Source: CAZSRX01 sp964609675 [NCBI: uncultured Bacteroidota bacterium] (lineage in GTDB: Bacteria > CLD3 > SB21). From it: a stretch of DNA of 6,098 nucleotides. The notes beneath the pieces are model-generated. The model saw nothing but the letters and a program-made list of their open reading frames with translations, was not told the DNA's origin and did no database searches. This document shows positions 1 through 6,098 of this stretch, one piece after another. Location of the stretch: the NCBI GenBank assembly GCA_964609675.1, contig CAZSRX010000045.1, positions 19,424-25,521 of the forward strand, written 5' to 3'. The position numbers and the translations under genes were made by a program. Each line of letters starts with the position of its first letter. The stretch's first letter is position 1.

Positions 1-2620
1 TTACAAAGCCGAGTATGATACGGCTTTGGAATATTATCATAAATCACTCGATATATTGCTTAAATCCTTAGGACCCCAACATCCCGATGTGGCAGTTTCT
101 TATAATAACCTTGGAGAAATCTACTATTACAAAGGCGAATATGATAAAGCTTTGGAGTATATTCAAAAATCGCTCGATATACGACTCAAAATCTTTGGAC
201 CCGAACATCTTCTTGTGGCAATGTCATATATTAATTTTGGAAATATATACAATGATAAAGGCGAGTATGATATGGCTTTGGAGTATTTTCATAAATCGCT
301 TGATATTATATTCAAATCTTTAGGACCCGAACATCTTCTTGTGGCAGACTGTTATAATAACATTGGAATAGATCACAGGGCTAAAGGTGAGAATGATAAG
401 GCTTTAGAATATCATCAAAAATCACTTTATATACGTACTAAATTCCTGGGCCCCGAACATCCCGATGTGGCATCCTCTTTTACTAACATTGGAAATGTTT
501 ACATTGAAAAAGGCGAATATGATAAGGTTTTGGAATATTATCATAAATCACTTGATATACTTATTAAATTCTTGGGCCCTGAACATCCTGATGTGGCATT
601 GTCTTATGAAAACATTGGAAATGTTTACTATTCCAAAGCCGAATATGATACGGCTTTGAAATATTATTACCAATCACTCAATATATTGCTCAAATCCTTA
701 GGACCCCAACATCCTCATGTGGCAGATTCTTATAATCACATTGGAGAAATTCTTAGAGACAAAGGCATGTATGATAAAGCTTTGGAATGTCATCAGAAGG
801 CCATAGGCGCTGTAGTGAAAGATTACCGTGATTCTATTTATACTCATAATCCGGATCTGAATCTCCGGATACTTTCTGAACCCGCATTACTTGAAATACT
901 GAAAAGTAAAAGTCTCACCCTGATGCAATACTACCGCCAGAACCATGAATACAAAGATTTGGAAGCAACGACCAAAACATCGGAATTAGCTGTTCAACTT
1001 ATCGATAAAATCCGTTCAAGCTATCAGTCGGAATCTTCCAAATTATTTCTCGGTGAACAATCCTATGAAATATTCGAAACCGGCGTCCGAAGCGCTGCGA
1101 TGATGTATCAAATCACAATTGATGAAAAATATAAAAAGCTATCCTTTTGGTTTGCCGAAAAAAGCAAAGCCGGCGTGTTACTGGAATCCCTGAACGAAAC
1201 GAAAGCCAAAAGCTACGCGGGTATTCCCGACAGCATTTTGAATTACGAAAAATTATTGCGTAACGAACTCATCGCGTATGACAAACATCTCACGGAAGAA
1301 CTCGGTAAAGGCAAGGATGCCAATCAACAGCGGCTCAGCACGCTTCAGAATAAAGTCTTTGAACTCAAACGGAAATATGAGGATCACGTTAAACGGTTAG
1401 AACTGAATTATCCATCCTATTATACACTCAAGTATCAAAGCAAGATATCATCCGTTGACGATATTCAAAAGAATCTTCCAGACAAATCAATCGCTGTGAT
1501 CGAATATTTCATGACCAAAGACAGTATTTATATCTATTCGATCACAAAAAAACAGTTTGATATAACCGTTGTTCGCAAAGATTCTCTGTTTGATTCCAAA
1601 GTCAAATTGTTACGAAGCCTGTTGAGCAAAGGAAAATCATCTGACTGGAGGATTTATGGTGAAACATCGAATGAATTATTTAATCTACTTATAAAACCCC
1701 TGCCATTATCGTCAAACGTTACTGAATTGGTCATCGTTCCGGATGGCATATTGAGTTTGATACCTTTTGAATCATTGGTTATCGAGTCCGCTAAAGATGA
1801 AAAACGCGGGTATAAGAAGCTATCCTATTTAATCCAGAAATACGCGATTAGTTATTCATATTCCGCGACGTTGTATGATGAAAGTGTCCGCCAAGGCATC
1901 AGTCAGGCCAAAAAAGAGTATATAGGATTTGCGCCGGTGTTTTCCAAAGAATCGAATGCGGGTACGATTACAAAAAGTCACGCGATCTTTTTATCGGACT
2001 CATCAGGGACGCAGCGGGGATTAGTTGACCGGAATAATATTGTGGCGATTCCCGGAACCAAAGACGAAATCCTGAACGTATTTAATGAGTTTAATATAAA
2101 AGATAAAAAAGCGGCCGTATATACATTTCAGAAAGCGAATGAGTATAATCTGAAGAAAGAGAAATTATCCGATTACAAATACATTCATTTTGCGACGCAT
2201 GGATTTGTCAATGAAGAACAGCCATCTCTATCGGGAATCATTCTCGCGCAGGACACTTCGATCACGGAAGATGGCGTGCTGTACGCAGGCGAAGTATACG
2301 GATTGCAGTTAGACGCGGAATCGGTAATCTTAAGCGCCTGTGAAACGGGATTAGGTAAACAAGTTCGCGGAGAGGGCATCATCGGGCTGACGCGCGGTTT
2401 CTTGTACGCCGGCGCACGGAGCGTGGTCGTATCCTTATGGCAGGTCGCCGATGAATCAACATCGAAGCTGATGCAGGACATGTTCAAACGATTATCGGAA
2501 GATAAGAACAGTTACGACCACCGCGCCAAATTATTACGTGAAACGAAATTGAAAATGATCAAAAATAAACAATACGCTGCACCATTCTACTGGGCGCCTT
2601 TTATATTGATCGGGAAGTAA
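1..2620 (+). CDS. TPR-repeat CHAT-domain peptidase, 5'-truncated by window edge
   Basis: Likely a cysteine peptidase with a TPR partner-binding region. The frame is open to the left edge (first full codon at base 2); 872 residues are visible and numbered here from that codon. Residues 1-275 are six full 42-residue TPRs plus a partial seventh, with the kinesin-light-chain-like signature LGPEHPDVA. Residues about 275-500 are a helical linker containing WFAEKSKAGVLLESL (383-397) and AGIPDS, typical of TPR-CHAT proteins. The CHAT domain spans about 550-872: VIVPDGILSLIPFE, YSYSATL, then HFATHG with predicted catalytic His733, SACETGLG with Cys780, then GEGIIGLTRGF, SLWQVADE and the terminal FYWAPFILIGK. 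The TTG at base 26 is not the start, because the first repeat begins before it. Export cannot be judged. The next gene is a paralogue 46 bp downstream, probably co-transcribed. The family call is firm; peptidase activity is inferred from the conserved dyad, and the substrate is unknown. Confidence 0.93.
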   Translation, partial: YKAEYDTALEYYHKSLDILLKSLGPQHPDVAVSYNNLGEIYYYKGEYDKALEYIQKSLDIRLKIFGPEHLLVAMSYINFGNIYNDKGEYDMALEYFHKSLDIIFKSLGPEHLLVADCYNNIGIDHRAKGENDKALEYHQKSLYIRTKFLGPEHPDVASSFTNIGNVYIEKGEYDKVLEYYHKSLDILIKFLGPEHPDVALSYENIGNVYYSKAEYDTALKYYYQSLNILLKSLGPQHPHVADSYNHIGEILRDKGMYDKALECHQKAIGAVVKDYRDSIYTHNPDLNLRILSEPALLEILKSKSLTLMQYYRQNHEYKDLEATTKTSELAVQLIDKIRSSYQSESSKLFLGEQSYEIFETGVRSAAMMYQITIDEKYKKLSFWFAEKSKAGVLLESLNETKAKSYAGIPDSILNYEKLLRNELIAYDKHLTEELGKGKDANQQRLSTLQNKVFELKRKYEDHVKRLELNYPSYYTLKYQSKISSVDDIQKNLPDKSIAVIEYFMTKDSIYIYSITKKQFDITVVRKDSLFDSKVKLLRSLLSKGKSSDWRIYGETSNELFNLLIKPLPLSSNVTELVIVPDGILSLIPFESLVIESAKDEKRGYKKLSYLIQKYAISYSYSATLYDESVRQGISQAKKEYIGFAPVFSKESNAGTITKSHAIFLSDSSGTQRGLVDRNNIVAIPGTKDEILNVFNEFNIKDKKAAVYTFQKANEYNLKKEKLSDYKYIHFATHGFVNEEQPSLSGIILAQDTSITEDGVLYAGEVYGLQLDAESVILSACETGLGKQVRGEGIIGLTRGFLYAGARSVVVSLWQVADESTSKLMQDMFKRLSEDKNSYDHRAKLLRETKLKMIKNKQYAAPFYWAPFILIGK
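2..838 (+). repeat. 126-bp in-frame tandem repeat array encoding TPRs
   Basis: Six complete 126-bp units start at 2, 128, 254, 380, 506 and 632, and a degenerate seventh starts at 758. Each encodes one 42-residue TPR of the form xKGEYDKALEYxxKSL followed by LGPEHPDVA and a helix ending NIGNVY. There are no indels between units. By hand count, units 1 and 6 match at about 106 of 126 bases, units 4 and 5 at about 103, and units 2 and 3 at about 94. Units 2 and 3 share HLLVA in place of HPDVA, and units 1 and 6 share AEYDTAL and GPQHP. The array runs off the left edge, so the full copy number is unknown. Confidence 0.92.
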
Positions 2621-2655
2621 AAAATAACGATAATAACCTAACCAGTCATCATTTT

Positions 2656-2661
2656 AAGGTG
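2656..2661 (+). promoter_or_regulatory. Shine-Dalgarno-like site for the second TPR-CHAT gene
   Basis: AAGGTG lies 5 bases before the ATG at 2667, within TTTTAAGGTGTTACGATG. It supports that ATG as the start, together with the signal peptide that begins there. It sits in the 46-bp gap after the upstream stop codon. No terminator hairpin was seen in that gap, which fits co-transcription of the two genes. Confidence 0.6.
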
Positions 2662-2666
2662 TTACG

Positions 2667-2729
2667 ATGAAATTGTCATTGTTGATATTTTCAGCCTTCT
2701 TTTTAATATCATCGAATCTAATTTATTCA
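2667..2729 (+). other. Predicted Sec signal peptide of the second TPR-CHAT protein
   Basis: The first 21 codons give a short basic N-region (MK), a hydrophobic stretch LSLLIFSAFFLISSNL and a likely signal peptidase I cleavage after IYS, leaving Gln at the mature N-terminus. Ser followed by Gln at the cleavage site is common in exported Bacteroidota-type proteins. No Cys is present at the cleavage position, so it is not a lipoprotein signal. No sorting domain is recognisable at the C-terminus, which ends in the normal CHAT tail. Confidence 0.8.
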
Positions 2730-5700
2730 CAAAAAACTTCTGTTCTCAAAGACACAACTCTGGCGGCTACGTACTTCGATAAAGCGGAAGTATTGCGAAA
2801 AACCGGAAAACCGGATAGTAGTTTACTATTTTATAATAAGGCTGCTAACATTTATTATAGTTTATTACCGTTAAAAACTCATAAAAACAGATTATCCCCA
2901 TTTGATAGCTTGACTATTCATAACTATCTCAAAACACAAAATACTATAGGTGATGTTTTATTCCGCACCGATCGGTTTGATACGGCATTAATTGTATTGC
3001 AAAAAGCTATAGACTTTGCATCCGATCAAATCGGACATGAAAATCTTTCCACAGCCGTTTCGTATTTATTATTTGGTAATATCCATTTCAGAAAGGGTGA
3101 TTATTCCAATGCGTTAAAATATTATTTTAAAAGCCTTGAGATACGGAAAAAATTTTCAGATGATCACAGTATTGAAACGGCCAAATTACTCAATAATATT
3201 GGGATAGTGTATAAAGATTTGGATGAATTTGATAAAGCGATGGAGTATTACTTAAAAAGCCTGGACCTGAGGAAAAGCCTGTTGGGTGAAAATCATCCCG
3301 ATATAGCTTCTTCATATAATAATATCGCAATTATCTGCGTCTACAAAGGATTATACGATAAAGCTCTTGACCATCACTTTAAATGTCTGAACATCCGGAA
3401 ACAGCATCTCGGCGAATTACATCTCGATGTGGCGGCGTCGTACAGCAATATTGGCATTGTTTATACCTACAAATCAGAATATGATAAAGCGCTGCAATAT
3501 TTTTTTAAATGTCTTGAAATTGAAAAGAAACTTTTAGGCGAAAACAATCTGAGTATTTTGACTACTTATAACAATATTGGTGTTGTGAGTCATTATTTAG
3601 GAAACTATGAACAAGCCCTGTGGTATTACTTTAAATGCCTTGAGATTACGAAAAAATATCTGGGTGAAAATCATATATCATTTGTCCAGATCAACAGTAA
3701 CATAGGAAGTCTTTTTGAGGATCAACATGAATATGACAAGGCAATTGAATATTATATAAAAAGTCTAGATATCATAACTAAACTGATGGGAAATGAACAC
3801 ACCCAAACCGCAGTATCATACTGGAATATCGGTTCATTACTTAGCAAAACAGGGAATACAGATTCAGCCCTGGTCTATTTGAATAAAAGCCTGCAAATAC
3901 GAATGAAGTTATTTGGACTCAAGCACCCAAGCGTGGCCAAGACTTATTATAAAATTGGAGAAGTATTTGAAAAAAAAGGACAATATGATAAAGCTTTAAA
4001 CTATTATCATCTGGGAACGATCAGCAATTTACAGATTACCGACTTGATAAATATCGATGAACTTCCGTCAATCGCGGGATATTTTGCATGGGAAGAACTA
4101 TTATCTACTCTTCATGGTAAAGCTCGATGCCTATCAAAAAATCCTTCCGGCATCAATAACTCACTTGAATTGTCGCTTAGGAATTATCAGTTATGCGATA
4201 CACTTATTAATAAAACCAGAAAAGAGATCACTTCCCTGAGCGATAAAATAGCTTTGGGCGAAAAAGCCAGTCAAATCTATGAAGAATCGATCAATGTTTG
4301 TCTGGAATTAGCACAAGACAAAACTGATCTTGAAAAATCTAATCAATACAAACAATGGGCATTCTATTTCTCCGAGAAAAACAAAGCTTCGGTTCTTCTG
4401 GAATCTCTTTCCGGCCAGCAGGCGCTTCAGTTCGCGGGAATTCCCGACAGTCTGCTCTCAAAGGAACATGACCTGCGTATCGATATCAATTTTTACAATA
4501 AGCAGCTCGCTGAATCGCCCGACAGTTCCAAACAGGCCATTTACCGTGACCGGCTTTTCTCGCTGAACCGTTCCTACGACAGCCTCATTGCGGTTTTTGA
4601 AACAAACTATCCCGAGTACTACAATCTCAAATACAGCGAAACCACGGCATCCGTTCCCGATATCCAGAAGCAACTCGACGAATCGACGGCCATGGTCAGC
4701 TACTTCGCCGGTGATAGTATGATCACGATTTTTACGATCACACACAATTCTTTTGATATCGAACAGAAACCCACGCCAAAAGATTTCGCGGGTAAAATAG
4801 ATTCGTACAGGCGCTCACTGACGCGGGTATCAGCCCTCGGTCAACGCAATTATAAAAAACTCGCAACCGAATTTTACGATCTGCTCATCCCGAAGAAAAC
4901 CGGTAAAAAAATCAAGCAACTCATCATCGTCCCCGATCACGCGCTGGCAACGATACCGTTTGAAACCTTCCTGACCAAGCCCGTCACGGACAAAACCGAA
5001 ATGCATAAACTCCCTTACCTGGTCAATCAATACGCCGTCAGCTACAGCTACTCGGCGACGCTATTTATGAAAACCTTCCCGAAAGAAAAGACCAAAAAAA
5101 TTGAGATGCATGATCTGAATGACTGGCTGGCATTCGCGCCGGTCGCGGACACCTGTCAAACCGGTATGTCCCTTGCGTCACGGGAATTACTTCAGAGGTA
5201 TCAGAATTTATCTTCAGATAGCGTTCAGACCCGCAGCTTAAGAGATTATTTCGCTCCCCTTCCCGGCACGCTTTCGGAAGTGAAAACCATTCTGGACTTG
5301 TTCGATAAAAGCCAGTCGAAGGCAAAAATCGAAATCAACCGTAACGCGGATGAAAAAACGATCAAATCCGGCCTGCTGAAGGATTACCGAATCCTCCACT
5401 TCGCCACTCACGGTATGGCGCATAACGAGAAGCCTGAATTATCCTGCATCCTGCTCGCCTCGGCCGATTCGTCTGATACAGAGAACGACGGCATTCTCTA
5501 TAGCGGGGAAATATACAACCTGAAACTGAACGCCGATCTGGTAGTACTCTCGGCCTGCGAGACCGGACTTGGAAAGCTCAAGAAAGGCGAAGGGATTCTG
5601 GGGCTGACGCGCGCTCTTTTATACGCAGGCTCAAAAAACATCATCGTCTCCTTATGGCAGGTGGCGGATCAGTCTACGTCCGATATGATGGTCGTGTTCT

Positions 5701-5837
5701 ATGATGATTTACTGAAAAAAGGATTGTCAAAATCGGATTACTCCAAATCTCTGCAGCAGGCCAAACGGCATATGATCAAAAATAAACAATACGCGCATCC
5801 GTTTTACTGGAGTCCGTTTATATTGATAGGGAAATAA
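2667..5837 (+). CDS. Exported TPR-repeat CHAT-domain peptidase
   Basis: Complete 1056-residue protein, a paralogue of the upstream gene. Residues 1-21 form a signal peptide (Lys2, hydrophobic core, then IYS before Gln22), so it is likely exported by Sec; no lipobox Cys or later membrane segment is seen. About ten TPRs cover 33-455: two irregular ones first, then 42-residue units such as NNIGIVY plus EYDKALQYFFKCLEI and LGENHPDIA. The linker at about 455-730 contains WAFYFSEKNKASVLLESL (564-581) and FAGIPDSLL. The CHAT domain at about 732-1056 has LIIVPDHALATIPFE, YSYSATL, HFATHG with predicted catalytic His915, SACETGLG with Cys964, GEGILGLTRAL, SLWQVADQ and the terminal FYWSPFILIGK. Spacing of 49 residues between His and Cys is close to the 47 in the upstream paralogue. 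The start is supported by the signal peptide and AAGGTG. The family is firm; the substrate is unknown and periplasmic versus extracellular location is unresolved. Confidence 0.95.
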   Translation: MKLSLLIFSAFFLISSNLIYSQKTSVLKDTTLAATYFDKAEVLRKTGKPDSSLLFYNKAANIYYSLLPLKTHKNRLSPFDSLTIHNYLKTQNTIGDVLFRTDRFDTALIVLQKAIDFASDQIGHENLSTAVSYLLFGNIHFRKGDYSNALKYYFKSLEIRKKFSDDHSIETAKLLNNIGIVYKDLDEFDKAMEYYLKSLDLRKSLLGENHPDIASSYNNIAIICVYKGLYDKALDHHFKCLNIRKQHLGELHLDVAASYSNIGIVYTYKSEYDKALQYFFKCLEIEKKLLGENNLSILTTYNNIGVVSHYLGNYEQALWYYFKCLEITKKYLGENHISFVQINSNIGSLFEDQHEYDKAIEYYIKSLDIITKLMGNEHTQTAVSYWNIGSLLSKTGNTDSALVYLNKSLQIRMKLFGLKHPSVAKTYYKIGEVFEKKGQYDKALNYYHLGTISNLQITDLINIDELPSIAGYFAWEELLSTLHGKARCLSKNPSGINNSLELSLRNYQLCDTLINKTRKEITSLSDKIALGEKASQIYEESINVCLELAQDKTDLEKSNQYKQWAFYFSEKNKASVLLESLSGQQALQFAGIPDSLLSKEHDLRIDINFYNKQLAESPDSSKQAIYRDRLFSLNRSYDSLIAVFETNYPEYYNLKYSETTASVPDIQKQLDESTAMVSYFAGDSMITIFTITHNSFDIEQKPTPKDFAGKIDSYRRSLTRVSALGQRNYKKLATEFYDLLIPKKTGKKIKQLIIVPDHALATIPFETFLTKPVTDKTEMHKLPYLVNQYAVSYSYSATLFMKTFPKEKTKKIEMHDLNDWLAFAPVADTCQTGMSLASRELLQRYQNLSSDSVQTRSLRDYFAPLPGTLSEVKTILDLFDKSQSKAKIEINRNADEKTIKSGLLKDYRILHFATHGMAHNEKPELSCILLASADSSDTENDGILYSGEIYNLKLNADLVVLSACETGLGKLKKGEGILGLTRALLYAGSKNIIVSLWQVADQSTSDMMVVFYDDLLKKGLSKSDYSKSLQQAKRHMIKNKQYAHPFYWSPFILIGK
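3183..4016 (+). repeat. Diverged 42-codon TPR array in the second gene
   Basis: Residues 173-450 repeat every 42 residues. Each unit has a helix like NNIGIVY, a turn, a helix like YDKALQYFFKCLEI and a loop LGENH or similar. The period matches the first gene's array, but the units are much more diverged at DNA level, so this is an old array kept at protein level rather than a recent expansion. Two less regular TPRs (about residues 33-65 and 93-127) and one intermediate unit (about 131-165) precede it. Confidence 0.75.
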
Positions 5838-6098
5838 GACGTTAAACCCGCTTGTCAAGAACAGGTTTTTATTATAACATCTTATTCAATTTTAAAAAGT
5901 CAATATAAACCGCAGAACTGAACCCCTTCGAATAACATGCTGGTGGGCGAGTAGCGGGGCATTATAAAGTCTTGTTGCTCGTTTCATTTATTTGATTTCA
6001 GTAATCTTTACCCTTCCCGATAATAAATATTGCATTCACAGACTGAATACCTAACTTTTACGCTGTTTTTATACACTACATTTTTAGGGTTTTGAGGA
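5838..6098 (+). other. Intergenic region after the TPR-CHAT pair; no gene seen
   Basis: This 261-base AT-rich stretch follows the second stop codon. I see no open frame of useful length on either strand, no tRNA-like T-arm and no clear repeat. A weak hairpin with a T-run lies at its start. The window ends in GAGGA, which could be the ribosome binding site of a gene starting just outside, but this cannot be tested here. Confidence 0.6.
5844..5870 (+). terminator. Candidate weak terminator hairpin after the second gene
   Basis: AAACC (5844-5848) can pair with GGTTT (5864-5868), and TGT (5853-5855) with ACA (5861-5863), leaving a 4-base bulge and a 5-base loop. The 3' arm runs into TTTTT and then ATTAT. 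It lies 6 bases after the stop codon, where a terminator would be expected. The stem is short and bulged, so the call is weak. Confidence 0.3.

Noticed and set aside
26-28. TTG as start codon of the first gene
   Set aside because: The frame is open upstream to base 2 and the residues before it (YKAEYDTA) complete the first TPR unit, which matches unit 6. The gene begins outside the window.
87-659. Two overlapping frames (87-323 and 465-659) in the repeat region
   Set aside because: They resemble each other only because the 126-bp repeat recurs in every frame. They lie wholly inside the TPR array and match no family I recognise.
2-757. CRISPR-like or non-coding satellite reading of the regular repeat
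   Set aside because: The period is 126 bp with no repeat/spacer alternation, the frame is kept throughout, and each unit encodes a canonical TPR.
2185-2487. Antisense frame opposite the first CHAT domain, and similar ones at 4458-4745, 4830-5030, 5065-5325 and 5238-5423
   Set aside because: They are shadows of the conserved CHAT and linker codons, with no recognisable domain and no ribosome binding site that I could support.
5918-5962. CCCC and GGGG segments as a second stem, or a tRNA remnant
   Set aside because: Only four outer pairs form across a loop of more than 20 bases, and there is no cloverleaf, T-arm or CCA-like end on either strand.
6030-6075. Possible promoter (TTGCAT with TAACTT, or TATACA near 6070)
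   Set aside because: Each element matches the sigma-70 consensus poorly or lacks a partner at proper spacing, and such matches are expected by chance in AT-rich DNA.

Overview
The window holds two large genes in tandem on the + strand, followed by about 260 bases with no recognisable gene. Both genes encode proteins of one architecture: tetratricopeptide (TPR) repeats of the 42-residue, kinesin-light-chain-like type, a helical linker, and a C-terminal CHAT domain (caspase-like cysteine peptidase, clan CD). Both CHAT domains keep the His-Gly and Ala-Cys motifs expected of an active peptidase.

Layout: 1-2620 is the 3' part of the first TPR-CHAT gene; its reading frame is open to the left edge, so the true start and any signal peptide lie outside. 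Bases 2621-2666 are a 46-bp gap with a Shine-Dalgarno-like AAGGTG. Bases 2667-5837 are a complete second TPR-CHAT gene with a predicted N-terminal signal peptide. Bases 5838-6098 are AT-rich and non-coding, with a weak terminator-like hairpin just after the second stop codon. The genes read the same way, are closely spaced and look like an operon of paralogues that arose by tandem duplication.

Organism: moderate-to-low GC bacterial DNA. The signal peptide ends in Ser before Gln, and long TPR-CHAT proteins of this style are common in the Bacteroidota/Ignavibacteriota (FCB) group and its uncultured relatives. The Shine-Dalgarno-like site is less typical of Bacteroidota proper. This placement is tentative because there is no marker gene.

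How the genes may work together (inference): TPR domains usually bind a partner or ligand and CHAT domains cleave proteins, so each protein looks like a sensor fused to a protease. The TPR arrays differ much more than the CHAT domains, and the first gene's array is still homogeneous at DNA level. The pair may therefore recognise different partners while sharing one catalytic output. No substrate candidate such as a gasdermin, CRISPR component or NTPase switch is visible, so a defence, developmental or envelope role cannot be chosen from this window.
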